A stretch of 64,000 nt of DNA, from NCBI GenBank assembly GCA_963995525.1, contig OZ023208.1, positions 21,357,011 to 21,421,010 of the forward strand, given 5' to 3'. Positions 34,113 to 46,699 of the stretch are shown in pieces. The stretch's first letter is position 1. The number at the start of each line of letters is the position of its first letter. The DNA is from Escarpia spicata. Taxonomy: Eukaryota > Annelida > Polychaeta > Sabellida > Siboglinidae. Below the pieces are notes generated by a model. It saw only the letters and a program-made list of their open reading frames with translations. It made no database searches and had not been told where the DNA came from. Position numbers and translations under genes: made by a program.

Positions 34113-34730
34113 ATGCCGATGTTTGAAAAGAAGAACATCAGAGGCACATGGACACATGAAAAGCTTGCCGCAGCTGTCAGAAATGTTGAGATGTATCATA
34201 AATCGGAGAGAGCAGAAATCGCCACAACCAAGTGTCTCGCCAAACACTCAGGCGTTACCATGTCAGGGTGCACAGTGGTGCAGGTGTTGTAAGGTCTTCC
34301 CTGGGGCGATCACAGGTACTGACCACAGATCAAGAATAACAGCTGGGAGTACTCATTATGGACATGGAGTCGATGATGTATGAAACATATACGTAACCCA
34401 TTCAACAAGCATACGAAGATGGCGGAGGCAGAGTGGATGATGTTTTTTTTAATAGAAACACTGGCTTCACTTCACGCACCCCAGAGGTAACATCGATACA
34501 GAGAGCTAACGGATTCAACCGTGTGAAAGTAGCTAGGTTTTATGACTGCCTTTCTCGCATACTGTTCACACGTCGCATTCCTCTATCGCACATATACAAT
34601 ATCGATGAATCCGGTTACACAATATGTCGCCAGCCATCGAAGGAGATCTCTTCAATGAGTGGTTTGGTCCCTTCCTAAAGAAAACTCAGCCAAAATATCG
34701 CGATGAGCCTGTCCTGTTAATCCTTTAGTT
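34113..34730 (+). pseudogene. pogo/Tigger-like transposase relic
   Basis: ATG at 34113 begins an HTH psq-type DNA-binding part (TWTHEKLAAAVRNVEMYHKS). After damage and loss, the centre resumes at about 34425 with MAEAEWMM, then RNTGFTSRTPEVTSIQRANG, FNRVKVARFYDCLS and the DDE first-Asp block IYNIDESGYT (about 34600), followed by QPSK. A frameshift leads to LFNEWFGPFLKKTQPKYRDE, VLLIL, which normally precedes the second catalytic Asp. The spacer between them is deleted, and the frame ends before that Asp. Family assignment rests on the order of these motifs. Confidence 0.7.
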
Positions 34731-34821
34731 TATGTATAACACAGTCATCATTATTCTGTATGTTTACGTTTATATGAAGTAACTGAAGTTTTAAATAAAT
34801 ATGTTAAGGTTGTTCGGTTGG

Positions 34822-34822
<1 letters not shown>

Positions 34823-34884
<62 letters not shown>

Positions 34885-34898
34885 GTGTGCGTGCGTGC
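34823..34898. repeat. (TG)n microsatellite
   Basis: About 30 TG units with TGCG interruptions at the end. Confidence 0.95.
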
Positions 34899-34984
34899 AT
34901 GACTATTGCATTTGTTGAGGCTATGACCCAGGTGTATATGGGTCCATATTGGGTAATATGATCACGTATCCCATATCATCCATG

Positions 34985-35671
34985 GGTCATGAGTATTTCG
35001 AAAGCTTTATTTAATATGAGCCGTTTGGGGAAAAAAATTTCCTCGTCCTCATTAAAAAGTAAACAACCTACGCGTGCAATAATGCACACAACAATAGTCA
35101 GAAATAAGGCATATTTTATCAACGATAACATTGTTGAACACCATCTACAAATCATCGCACTGACAAAAACCTGGCTCTCACACGATGACAATGCTGAAAT
35201 CAACGTGCTGACGGCGGGTGGATATAAACTGTGTCTCCTGCCACGCAAGAACCGCCGAGGTGGTGGGGTCGGAGTCCTCTACAAATCAACCTTTAACATG
35301 ATTTCCGAAACTGCATTAACGACCGATATTTTTGAAGTCTGAGTGTTACACTACTATGTCCGGAAACACGCAGCGACGTCCGCTTATACGTCATATACCG
35401 TCCACCGTCGTCATTTCTGTCTCATGATTTTATGGACAATCTACGCGATATGCTGCAACCCACCCATATGAATCGATTATATGTGGCGATGTTAATGTTC
35501 ATTACGGTAACACCTATTCAACCAGCGCGATGAACCTTGCGACTCTTATAGACAACGCCGGTTTTGTACAGCAAGTCACAAGTGCGACGCACGCGAACGG
35601 AAACACGCTTGATCTGTAGATTACTCCCCGTGCTAAAACCTGCACGTCCGAAACTTCGCGTGTGTTCAAAA
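34985..35671 (+). pseudogene. L2/CR1-group LINE A, segment 1: endonuclease
   Basis: APE endonuclease in two frames: RNKAYFINDNIVEHHLQIIA, LTKTWLSHDD (the usual catalytic Glu of TETWLS is Lys), LTAGGYKLC and RRGGGVGVLYKS. After a frameshift come YRPPSSFLSHDFMDNLRDML and CGDVNVHYGNTYST, then SATHANGNTLDL followed by a stop. The element is broken by the opposite-strand LINE at 35672 and resumes at 39146, then again at 44079. Confidence 0.8.
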
Positions 35672-38600
35672 AATCAAATCAAATCGTGACATTTATATTG
35701 CGCCGTTCCAACAATCGTTGCTCACGGCGCCGTACAGAATGTTCGAGAAAACAGGTAAGTCTTAAGGTTTGACTTAAAATCAGTGTTTGTCATTGTTGTT
35801 GCAGTCAACTTTTGCGGCAGCAAGTTCCATAGTGTTGGGGCTGCCACGTAAAAGGATCTATCACCCCAGCGACGCGTTGCACGTGGTATACATAAATGAT
35901 TGTGTTCACTGGAGCGCAACAATCGAGTTGGCTGACGTCTGTTCAAACATTTGGTGATATACTGTGGTGCACAGCCAGTCAGTGCTCGGTGCGTGAGTAG
36001 AAGTATCTTATACTCTACTCTAACTGGTATCGGCAGCCAGTGCAGCTTGATCAATAGAGGTGTGACATGACAGAACTTCCTGGCGCCGTCGACAAGTCGA
36101 GCCGCCCAGTTCTGTACTCTCTGCAACCGTTCTAGTTGTTTCACAGGCAGTCGGTGGAGTAATGCATTGCCAACGTCAAGTCTGCTGGTAACAAACGCAT
36201 GTATGACTTGTTCTGTCGCTGCAGGTGTTAGATAACGTCTTATTCTTGCAATATTTCGGAGATGGAAAATTGCAGATTTACAGACAGCAGTCACGTGCTT
36301 CTCCATCTTCATCTCGGCATCGAACTGTACACCAAGATTCCGTACATTCTGAGTTACAGTGACCAAACAGTCTCCAATGCAGAGTGTGCGCAGCTCAATT
36401 TTTCTTAGTTGTTGCGCAGAGCCGAACACGATGACGTCTGTCTTTGAGTCATTCAACTTAAAAAAGTTTTTCATCATCCACGTCCTGATCTCAGCTACAC
36501 ATTCTTCAATACGGACGACAGCTGCAGCAATGTTCTCTTGGTGGGGTTTCACTGGAATGTAGATTTGAGTAACATCCGCGTAGAAATGACACATAAAATT
36601 GTACTTGCGAATAATCTTAGCAACTTGTGCTACATAGATGGAGAACAGCTGAGGACCCAGCACGGAGCATTGTGGTACCCCGTATACCAGAGGACGAGCA
36701 GGCGATGTAGCACCATGAATGTGGACTGACTGGACTCTATCTCTCAGGTATGACTTAAACCAGTCCAGTGCATCTTGGACCACTCCGATATCATGCGAGA
36801 GTCTATGCAACATCACTTCATGGTCGACGGTGTCAAACGCAGCCGATAGATCCAGGAGAACCATGATGACAACATTCTGATTGTCCATTGCGTGCAGGAT
36901 GTGATTCTGCACACAGACAAGGGCCGTCTCAACGCTGTGATTCGGCTTGTACGCTGACTGATAGGGCTCACAGAGATTGTGCTCTGACATGTGAGCTGAC
37001 AATCTCGCAGCAACGACACGTTCTATTGTCTTCGATAGATAGGGTAGATTTGACACGGGTCGGTAGTTAGTCAAGACAGTTTTGTCTAGATTCGGTTTCT
37101 TGAGTACTGGCCTGATGTGCGCTAGGATCCTTCAAGTGTGAAGGCATTACCCCCGTTCTCAGAGACAGGTTAACAATTGTCATGAGCACAGCTACAACAT
37201 CGTCTCTAAGAAGCCATGTCGGAATGGGGTCAAGTTCACAAGATTTCACTGGCGATGACTTCAACAACATTCCAATTTCAGCCTCAGTGGCTGGCTCAAA
37301 TGCAGTCAGCAGACATGTCTGCGGTGCATCCTCAGCAGAGGCATTTACAATGATGACATTCTGATTCAGTTCAGACCGAATTTTCGAAATCTTTTCTGAG
37401 AAGAAATCCGAGAACCGCATTGCCAAGTGTGTCAGACGAGTCACCTGGCGGTAGTGGTGTGCCATTATCAGTGTGTAGGAGCTTGGCAACAATCTTGAAC
37501 AGCTGCTTCTGGTCACCAGATGCATCCGCAGTTTGATTTGTGTGGTATTCAAGTGTTGCACGGTGCACAGACGAAAAGACGAGCTGGCGCTGGGGGCAGT
37601 AGGCAAGCCTGTCAGACTCCAGTCCAGATTTTCTCCATGTTCTTTCCAATTGTCGTCTAACACATTTTTGCGATCGTATGCCATCGTTATACCACGGCGT
37701 GTGTGGTCGTACAATCACTGTGCGGTTCTTTACGGTGCTTGCTTGTCAATGATAGCCGCAATGGTTTCATTGTACATGTCAACAGCATGGTTCATGTCAC
37801 CAGACAGATGATTTGACAGTAGCAACGAACGGATTTCATCACATATCGCAGTGGTATTGATCTGTCGATAATTTCGACTCATCGTCGTTACCCGGACGTT
37901 TGGTGGTTTCACGAGTTGTAGTGTGCAATGAATTGGTCTGACATGTGTGGGATGTCTGTTCGTATATTGTTCAGAAACGTATCAGATGGGCGCGTTATAA
38001 GCAGGTCGATGGTATGTCCGGCAACATGCGTCAGGACTTCCACGTGCTGAGTGAGATCTGCTGCATTTAGAATGTTTTGAAAGCGCTTAGTGTCATTGTC
38101 TGATGTATTATCCATGTGGAAGTTAAAATCACCTGCGATCAGCATATTTGACGTATACATCGACATGGTGTCCAACAAATCACCAAATTCTAGAAGAAAT
38201 TCCGCAGTTGTAAAGCCATTCTTGGAGTTTGGCGGGGGGGGGGGGGGCGATAGACGACAAGAAGACGAACAGATTGAGTGTCATTGCTGAGTTATAGACA
38301 CATCGATTAAAATGTATTTGATTTCGGCATCTCGAGATGTCGCGTTGTGAAGCCAGACTTGTAGACGACTGCAACACCACCACCGGTGCCGTACGTTCTC
38401 GGGACATGTCGTAGTTGGTAACCAGCAGGTGTGATGCAACCAGTAGAGACGGAGTCATCAGCACTCAACCACGTCTCTGTGATGGCGAGTATGTCCAGAT
38501 CATTGTCCTCAATGAGGTCACATATCACGGTCGCTTTCCCCGCTTGCTTCGTGTCACACACCGATCTGGCATTCAACAAGCAGAAACACACTTGGCGTAC

Positions 38601-39145
38601 AGATGGTATGTCACATACACTGTCGAGTCGAATCAAATTCGATGTGTAGGTTTCACATCTCACGATGACCGATGATGGGAAGCGAGGAGTAATCAGGACA
38701 GGAATGGGTCTTTGCTTTGACCTCCCTGCCCTACACCCCCTGCGAGTCCGCCGATTGTTCACTCGTTCTAGTTGTCTTAGTGGTGCCACACAAGCATCTA
38801 TTGAAAGGTAGCATGCAGTAACAATAGAACTTCCAATTCGCAGTAGATCCAGTCTATTGTATGTGATCATGCTGTGGCAGTGCATTGTTCTTGTTGTCGT
38901 CACGCCTGGTCAATCGGCTACAATGTTGTGACACAGGTGCAGTTCACTATACTGGTACGCATTGCATATACTTTACAAAAATGCTAAAATGTCATTAAGT
39001 ACTTGTTAAAATGGCGCAGTCCACCTTCGACCTGAGACATTCATAAAAACAACTCTAAAATTGCACTGCTGTTCCACGGTTAAAAACAGGTAAAAATGTA
39101 AAATATCCACGAGCTTGTTTTGGTGCAGCCACATAGAGGCGCGAC
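35672..39145 (-). mobile_element. L2/CR1-group LINE inserted into LINE A, opposite strand
   Basis: Nearly complete element read leftwards. The endonuclease is at 38620-37910 (CFCLLNARSVCDTKQAGKAT, LAITETWLSADD with intact Glu, GGGVAVVYKSG, AGDFNFHMDN). A linker follows at 37715-37370. The RT runs from 37330 to 35722 over frameshifts (TNYRPVSNLPYLSKT, LLDLSAAFDTVDH, then GVPQCSVLGP where Cys replaces Gly). The active site reads YADV instead of YADD, so the RT is dead. The C-terminus has LQRVQNWAARLVDG, LHWLPIPVRVEYKI and AAPTLWNLLPQK. The 3' UTR ends with GGCGCAATATAAATG and (GATTT)n at about 35690-35672. The poly-G run at 38232-38247 lies inside it. Confidence 0.85.
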
Positions 39146-39469
39146 CTAATTACACATTATCGTTATCGAAAGTTCGCGTCGATCGACAAGCGGGCTTGCG
39201 CTACCGATATCAATAACGCATTCGCTGTGAGTTCCGAAACCACCGTTTAGCTCATTGACAACTACAACACCGCTATCGCGACCATCGTCAACAAACACGC
39301 GCCGATCGTTACGCGTGTCATCACCGTTCGTTCGAATACACTGTGGCACACGGAAGAGTTGTCCAGTGCGAAGCGTGACCTCCGCCGCGCCGAGCGCCGA
39401 ATGCGAAAGACGCAACTCACTGTCCACAGACTGATTTATACGACGCTTCGAGACGAGTACCGCTGTACT
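39146..39469 (+). pseudogene. LINE A, segment 2: linker after the endonuclease
   Basis: Continues the plus-strand element: VNKHAPIVTRVITVRSNTLW, HTEELSSAKRDLRRAERRMR, KTQLTVHRLIYTTLRDEYRC. This is the usual basic linker (HAP..R....W.T.E...AKR..R..ER). It stops at GCTGTACT (39462-39469), where the next insertion begins, and the following residues (TAKKASHFCSVV) are found at 44073. Confidence 0.8.
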
Positions 39470-39929
39470 GAAACATTTCGTCTTGACATATGGTCGGTTT
39501 TCAATTGTGCGCATGCGCTGTGCCCTATATGGGTCATATTGAGTCACGTGCAAATTTCCCGGCAAGCTTACTGAAATATTCGGTCGTTGGATGTTGCAGC
39601 GTGCCCAGGTGACTGTAAGTTCCGAATGATATTGGAATTCCCATTTGCATTGGACTAATGTATTTTTTACATGTACACCTGCAGGGCTAGAGCTATGGTT
39701 GGACGTGGTCGCTGTACCCATCTGATCTGTCATTATGTGGCCCACACACGGATAGCCTAGGGCTAGGCTCTAGCGTGTTCACTGACACTGTCAGTGTCAC
39801 TGACTGACACTTGCATGACATCCATGCCCCCCCCCCCGGCTGCAACACTTCTTCCACTTTGTTTAGGTTTAGCCTTAGGCTTAGGCTGAGTTTGAGACTA
39901 GTCTTAATCTGATACTAAGACTGCCTGCT

Positions 39930-40020
39930 ATGTCCGCAGTGCCTATAACCATGCCTATGCCATGGCTATGTCCCTATGCCATGGCTATGGCATGGGCATA
40001 GTGACATAGCCATGGGTTAG
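39930..40020. repeat. Palindrome-rich GCCATGGC cluster
   Basis: Several copies of ATGCCATGGCTATG and its inverse CATAGCCATGG. A second looser cluster lies at 40490-40600, on the other side of the SINE. Confidence 0.6.
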
Positions 40021-40227
40021 TTTCAGGGTTGTGGGTTAAGTTAAGGTTACGTTATCAACAACAATATTCTTGCTTTACCCAAGCCTCGACCTATAATTTA
40101 TTACCTTATATCATGACCATGGCTGTGTAGGGTACATGCTGATGGCAATGATTATACCTAAATTATGCAATTAAGGTATAAGCCTATAAGTATAAAGTTT
40201 AGCATACATGACATAAAAGAAAAGGTA

Positions 40228-40486
40228 AGTTCTTATATAGCGCAGTGTCCTGACCAGTCCTCAGGACTGCTCAAGGCGCTTTACACTTTACTCCCCTGGG
40301 ACAGACCCGTTCAATCGAACACCATCTCAACTTCTGTGAGAAGCATCCAGCCATGCTGCAATTGATGCGCGAAGACTAATCGTACACAAATATCCACCAC
40401 TGTCTATAGCCAGGTACTCATTCATACATCTGAGTGAACTGATCGACACGGCAGCCCATGACTCTACCCCTGAGCCACTGCGCCTT
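40228..40486 (-). mobile_element. tRNA-derived SINE
   Basis: Read leftwards it begins GGCGCAGTGGCTCAGGGGTA (an A box TGGCTCAGGGG), has a weak B box near CAGTTCACTC, then a body with TGAGTACCTGGCTAT. It ends TGTAAAGCGCCTTGAGCAGT, then CACTGCGCTATATAAGAAC. The GCGCTATATAA terminus is shared in form with L2-group LINEs, which such SINEs use for mobilisation. Confidence 0.75.
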
Positions 40487-40599
40487 ACATAGACATAGTC
40501 ATAGCTGCCATAGCCAAGCCCAAAGCATAGCCATTGGCCATGGCATGTGCATAGGCATGGACATGGTTATTCTATAGGCATACCCAGTCAGTCTAGGCT

Positions 40600-42375
40600 A
40601 TTTACACCTGATGATCAGCACGACTAGATAGATTTATATACAATGCAAGTGTAAATACAAACATAGTGCTACCTTAATTATTTCCAAATAACCTTTAGAA
40701 AGGCTAAACCTAACCCTACACTTTCACCCTGGCATATGGAACAGTTATGCCTTATGTTTTGGTGACCAATAATGGTTAGCTAGTCCGCCAATTTAACATT
40801 GACCGTGACAGTGTGAATAGTCGGTCCAAAAACTAAAATACTATAAGTTACTGTACTGTACATATAATTATTGAGCCGGAATATGGTAATAGTATACTAT
40901 AGGGCTCAGCACACTGTCAGTTTTCCCATTGGCGACCATGTTAATGTTGTGTGTGATTATAAGAAAACGTGACCTATAAAGTTTCTTAAACTTCCCACCT
41001 GCTGTTATTATCATCTCATTGACATGCTGGTCGATTTTAGTCAAAATCTAATATCTCTAGCTCTTGCAAAATGCCTGTATGTATGACACCCGTCAATATT
41101 TACAAATGCATGCAGGCAGTAATCCGGCTAAAGTGTCAACTAGCCAAATTGCTGCCAGATACCCTTCCGCTTAGTAAAATCAGCTAAAAAGACACCATTT
41201 TACTGTCAACAGCTGCTACAATCACATCTAGAAATCTGACTACTCAAGTGCACTTATGTCAGAGCAAGTGAACATTGTAAAAAATCTTTTCTCAAAAATA
41301 TAATGCACTTTTTTTCGTCTGTAATCAAGCTGGAAGTCCAACAGTGTGCTGACCCCTATAGCTTGTAGTAATACTATTTGCCATGTTGCCCATGACATGA
41401 ATGTTTCTTCTAAGTACTGAAACATTCGGTTATCTATTTCCGCTTGTGCGCATATGACTTCTGCGCCGACCAGATATTTCAACGACGAAACGTTTTGTTA
41501 AAACATAATTCATTGTGCTTTATTTGTTCTATATTTCCCTTTCTTTTTAATAACCTTTCGGTTTTGATGCATTGCTGATAGACAAGGGTATTTATTTCTG
41601 AATTTATTGCTGACACATTTTACATGTTTTAGGTTGCGGCAGCACTGCTTATGCAGGCAAAGTAGGCATGCGAGACCACAATACAAACAGCGATAAATTC
41701 CACCGAAACGTGATATGTGGTGCCAGACAATCTGAGAAAATTGTCATCTCTGTAAGTTACAAGAATAAGGATAATTTATCTAATTATACATGGATATATG
41801 TATGTCCAAGTTATGACAGTCGTTACTTTGTTTAACTCAGTGCATTACGTCTTACTAGCACCTGGATTGTGAAGCTTTTAAGGTGAAAGTAGGTATAATT
41901 TAACGATATATGCTTACTAGATGTCATATCGCTACAATCTTTTAAAAGTGCTGGCTCATCAAATCTAACGTTCTTTTGCGCCGAACTCTGTACTATTTTT
42001 AATAGCCTATTTGAATGTCATAGTCAGAATAATGAAGGTGCACGAGCGGATGCAAAAATCTGCATTTCATTGACACATCACTAACTTCAAGTAACACATT
42101 CATTCAGCAACACATTTGTAAGGGAGGTGTTATTCTAACACTGATTCCTTGGAGACTATTTGATCGATTTAAATAATGCAAAAGGGAAATAGTGCAGTTT
42201 TTTATGTGTTAATTGTATGTGTCTTCTGTATCAGGGTGTACATGATTTCTCTTTAGATATGTTATTAATTCCATTGCAGTGCATCGTACAAGAGGCTTGT
42301 TATAGAGCCGTTTCTGTTTGGGCGAACCCTTGGAGCCCTCGGCCTGAAAGAAGAACAAGCCAATGCAATTGTAGG
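40600..42375. other. Inside the insert; no gene recognised
   Basis: AT-rich. Contains the internal copy of the insert's end at 41420-41505. The frame at 42217-42555 has no clear domain. Confidence 0.45.
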
Positions 42376-42379
42376 TTAG

Positions 42380-42985
42380 GCAGGTGTGACACCGTCAAGG
42401 AATCTTCAACTTGGTGTTGGCCCACAAGACATTGGGGTCCGGCCTCGCTGGAAGTCGATTACACAGAGCCTCGCTTCCGATCTCCAGCAGGTTGCGCCCG
42501 GTGTTGTTGTAGAACAAGTTATAAAATTCAGTGGCAAAACAAAATGGCTCAGTGACGTTATCGTGGAACGGACTGGCCCCGTGTCATTCAGTCCACGTTC
42601 GCCTCGAGGATGAGAGAGTAGTGCGTAGACACATTGACCATGTGAGGAATCGTTGTGTGATTGGTGATAGCTCGGTGCCGGAGTAGACACCATCTTCTGA
42701 ACTGTCTCTTGAATTGTCTCCCAAAATGCCTCCGGAGGAACCTGTTCATGCAGAACTGCCTGGCGTACCGCCTGACATACCATATGACGTACCACGTGAC
42801 GTACCGCTTGTCTTACCACGTGACGTACCGCCTGACATACCTCATGACGTACCACGTGACGTACCGCATGACGTAACTCAGCCAGAGATGGAATCTCCCC
42901 ACACATCTGAACAGAACTGTACAACCAGTGCAAATCTTCGTAGATCAGGGAGAAACCATAGAGCACGTGAGAAACTTAACTTATG
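42380..42985 (+). pseudogene. Ty3/gypsy-type polyprotein C-terminal fragment
   Basis: KFSGKTKWLSDVIVERTGPV, then after a frameshift VRLEDERVVRRHIDHVRNRC, which is the GPVSY..RL..GR..RRH.D..R end of the Ty3/gypsy integrase region. A stop, then a Pro-rich tail (PKMPPEEPVHAELPG) with six PYDVP/PRDVP-like repeats follows, ending NLRRSGRNHRAREKLNL (RRS-x-R-x-R) at a TGA near 42984. No LTRs are proven. A TGTGAAAG start at about 43034 could be one. Confidence 0.6.
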
Positions 42986-42989
42986 AAGT

Positions 42990-43980
42990 GACATTCACGA
43001 TCACTCGTAGGAAAGTGATTGGAAAAGAAATTGTGAAAGTTGGTAGTGGCGTGTTGAATAACTTTAGTTAGAACTGAACGTTTTAGTTAATCATTATTCT
43101 TGTTGAGTGCTAGAACTCCACGAACATTGCGTTAGAGAACTCCTGGGACATTGAATTATAACACTATAAAGACACTCAGTCATATTTGTTTAACTAACCA
43201 GTTATAATATTATAATCAAGATGGTGTGCATGAATAAACTGTGTGACAACTGATTTGACGTTTACATCTACTCAATTAATGCACTCACAATCTGGGCTAA
43301 ATATGATCAAAACTAAACATGTATCATTGGGCATAATAATAAAATTATTATGATTACAGATTGGATTTATGAAAGCCATTTTTTTAAATTGTACACATTC
43401 ATTCATGACTAATACATACACATATTCTCTCCCAATTCAATTGTCAGTACAAAACAAACACCACCAGACGGTGAATCTATAGATTTTGCCCAGTATAGTA
43501 ATTATAATATCCTAATAATAATACTATCCTTAGTAAATGCATTATTTGTTATTATTATCAAAATTATTTGACGCATGCAACCTACAACTTTTAATTGATT
43601 TTATTTATAATTTAACTATGCACAATCGTGTGCATAATTACATTTATCAACTTATAATGAACACGAACTATATAACAGCAAAAAACAGTCGTTCCCATAT
43701 TCTTAAATGTAGGCTAATTCAGTAATTGCAGTGGCATTGGCCCCAATTAATTATTCATGCAATAATAACACAGTTCATGTATGATGATATTATCAAAAGC
43801 AAGCTTGCATTCACAGCGACAACTGGCAACGTAACAGTCAAATATTTCAGACCGAACGTTTCGTGTATGTAGCCTAATGAAATATTTGGTCTATTTGTTT
43901 CCTCTCGTGCGTTTCATCACTACACAATACGTAAAGGTCATAGGTCAAAATCTACCAAATATTTCAGCGACCAAATGTTT
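42990..43980. other. Inside the insert; nothing recognised
   Basis: AT-rich, no coding signal. 43850-43925 is a diverged relative of the insert's terminal sequence. Confidence 0.45.
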
Positions 43981-44078
43981 CGCTTAAGTAATGAAATATT
44001 CGGTTATCTATTTCCGCTCGTGCGCACACGACTTCTGCGCCGACCAGATATTTCAACGACGAAATGTTTCGCTACACC

Positions 44079-46307
44079 GCTAAGAAGGCCAGTCATTTCT
44101 GCTCGGTTGTACGTGAAGTTGGACACAACATGAAGACAATGTTCGGCGTCACCAACGCACTGCTGGGCCGATCTGCACCCGCTCGAGTTATGCAATGACG
44201 TAGCCCTCGCTGAGACATAAAACAAATATTTCGTCGAGAAGATTTCAAATATACGTCGTGCAATGGATTCGCGCGCTCAGACGAACATTTTCGATCGACA
44301 GCCGTCTGACGATTACCAACACGCGCAGCTCTACGAATTCATTCCGGCAACGACTGCAGACATCAGACGGATCGTTGCCTAGTCAACTGTGAAATGCCGA
44401 CGAGCCTGGCTGAAAGAAAACATCGATGTACTAGCACCGATTCTTACAGACATAATCAACACGTCACTCGAATCGGGCGTCGCACCTGCGGACATGAAGC
44501 ATGCATTAGTGACACCGATACTGAAAAAGCGCGGTCTCGACGTTAACTGTCTCGCTAACTACCGCCCGATATCGAACTTAGTCCGAATACACGAAGACAT
44601 GACGCAGGCAATTGACTTACGGCGTGGCGCACTGCTTGTACTGTTAGATCTTAGTGCAGCATTCGACACGCTAGACCACAGCATTCTCCTGCGTCGTCTT
44701 CGTGATGTCGGACTAAGCCAAACGGTGTTTACTTGGTTCGCATCGTATCTCGCAGGCCGCACTAACGCAATTAAGATACGCGAAGCTACTTCAACCCCGA
44801 AACTAACTCATCACGGTGTTCCACAGGGCTCGGTCCTTGGTCCACTACTATTCAACACATACATTTTACATATTGCGGACATCTTCGAACGCCATCAGAT
44901 TCGCTACCATATATACCAACTGTATGCTGGGTGTCCGCCCTCGAATCATGCCGATGCACAACGAAAAATCGATGAATGTGTACGTGACATAAGACGCTGG
45001 CTGAATTGCAACCATCTCCTACTAAACGCGACGAAAATAGAAGCCATCGTTTTTTGTTCTATCACAGTCCGCTCGCCTTCTGTAGTGTCCACCATCGATG
45101 TATGTGGGTCCACCATATCACTGACGCCGACTGTTCGTGATATCGGCGTTATACTTGACAGCAGACTTGACATGTCGGCTGAAGTGTCGAAGGCCCGTCG
45201 TGCTGCTTACTCCAATTTATTTCGCATTGCCAAGATACGAATACGCCTGATTATTACAGCTTGTAAGAGTCTCGTCCACTCCCTTGTTACATCACGGCTC
45301 GACTACGGGACCGCTGTCCTGTATGGCATCTCAGACCGCCTCTTGCACTTGCACATGATTTTATAAACAGTTACAACCAGCACTGCACACCTGCACACCT
45401 GCCGCATGCAACACAAAACACACCATCCAGTAATCCACTACCGTCATTACTGGGAGAAGAAGAAAAAATGGTGCAGCACTCGGCGGCCAGAGTCATACTG
45501 CGAATGAGGCGGGGACATCGGCGAAGCATGATGGCCTCATTGCAACAACTCCATTGGTTGCCCGTGAAGTATCGCATTGAGTACAAGCTGCTTGTCATTG
45601 TGTTTCGCGCCCTCCACGATCGGAGGTACCTGGCCTTGCTCATCACGCCGTACGTGCCGCGGCTACGCCCTACGATCTGCCGACCGCGCGTTGCTAGCCG
45701 TTCCGCGCCACAACCTCGAACGATATGGCCGCGGTTCATTCTCTCGCGCGGGGCCGACTCTGTGGAATGCGCTACCTGAAGATCTGCGTCTGACCGAGTG
45801 CATAGACACATTTAAAGCGCGTCTTAAGACTCATTATTTCAAGCTTGCGTTTAATGTCTAGTTCTCTACCATTCACTCGTAGTATTGATTATTACTATTA
45901 TTTTGTACTATTATACTAGCTTACTATTTTAAGTATTTACTCAGTAATATTTTATTGTCTACTTATTTATTTATATTATCTGTTATGTACGTCTTAATAT
46001 TTTTAGCTTAGGTTTGTTTACTACATTTTATATTCTAATGCAGTTGTAGCATTTTATACGTTTCATTAGCTAATATTTAAATAATGTATTCATTAATATT
46101 TTATTGTCTATTTATTTATTTATTATTATTTTGTATGTATGTCTTGATAATTTTAGCTTAGGTTTGTTTAGTACATGTTTTATTGCAGTTCAGTCTTTTT
46201 TATACGTTGAATTCTATTATGTACATTTTAGTAGCTATTAGTTGTCAACACGAGTCCTACTCTGGATATTAGTATATGAACAAACTATATTATTATTATT
46301 ATTATTA
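44079..46307 (+). pseudogene. LINE A, segment 3: reverse transcriptase, C-terminus, 3' UTR
   Basis: KKASHFCSVVREVGHNMKTM starts the segment. A long frame at 44389-45366 holds the RT: LANYRPISNLVRIHEDMTQA (a deletion after SNL), LLDLSAAFDTLDHSI and GVPQGSVLGPLLFN, then RYHIYQLYAGC where the YADD active-site residues ADDTQ or similar are deleted. LVTSRLDYGTAVLYGIS follows. A foreign 100-base piece at about 45350-45470 interrupts it, and MVQHSAARVILRMRRG, LHWLPVKYRIEYK, PTLWNALPEDLR and KARLKTHYFKLAFNV (stop 45859-45861) complete ORF2. The AT-rich 3' UTR ends in (TAT)n at 46288-46307. Confidence 0.85.
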
Positions 46308-46334
46308 CATGTGTTACACTTTAATACATACACT

Positions 46335-46566
46335 TCTTTTCATTTTGCGTTTGCCTCTGAATGCATTCCTGCCGAAAAGGGTTCAGTCACCTCACACCCG
46401 CGCCGGTAGTCATCAATGCCGCCCGCTGCCGGCAAGATGGCAATCATTACTACCTCTACCGACTGGCGTTTACACAAAAAGTCTTCGCCACGGTGTTGTA
46501 CTTTGCGTATAAAGGCACAATCACACCACAGTCGCTGTGACCGACCTCAATGGTAGCGTTATTATC
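46335..46566. repeat. Segmental duplication, copy 2, part 1
   Basis: 46376-46565 matches 28222-28395; 46335-46395 also matches 26238-26300. It continues at 50036 after the TIR element. Both copies keep CAATGCCGCCCGCTGCCGGC. Confidence 0.8.
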
Positions 46567-46699
46567 TAAACCAGGCCCGTAGCCAGCTTTTCACAGTTTA
46601 CCTATTCACACTCCAGGGGCGCCACAAGTTTACGTGGGGTTATATTTTTCACAATGCAGAGGGCCCGCATGTTCACGTGGGGGCTCATAATGCAGAAGG

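Larger units (their letters stand above)
39470..44070. mobile_element. DNA-transposon-like insert (hAT-like) splitting LINE A
   Basis: Ends are inverted: GAAACATTTCGTCTTGACAT at 39470 versus, on the other strand from 44070, GAAACATTTCGTCGTTGAAA, with further similarity TGGTCGG and GTGCGCA. Flanking octamers GCTGTACT (39462-39469) and GCTACACC (44071-44078) agree at five of eight sites, the other three being transitions. The interrupted LINE frame reads through if one octamer is removed. An 8-bp duplication suggests hAT. About 85 bases of the right end recur at 41420-41505 in the same orientation, so it may be composite. No transposase is recognised inside. Confidence 0.55.

Noticed and set aside
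39146..39745. Minus frame of 199 codons
   Set aside because: The plus strand carries the LINE A linker motifs; the minus frame has none and crosses the insertion boundary.
42714..42986. Collagen- or elastin-like protein from the PYDVP/PRDVP repeats
   Set aside because: It follows the gypsy integrase end and finishes with the RRS-x-R-x-R motif usual at the end of such polyproteins.
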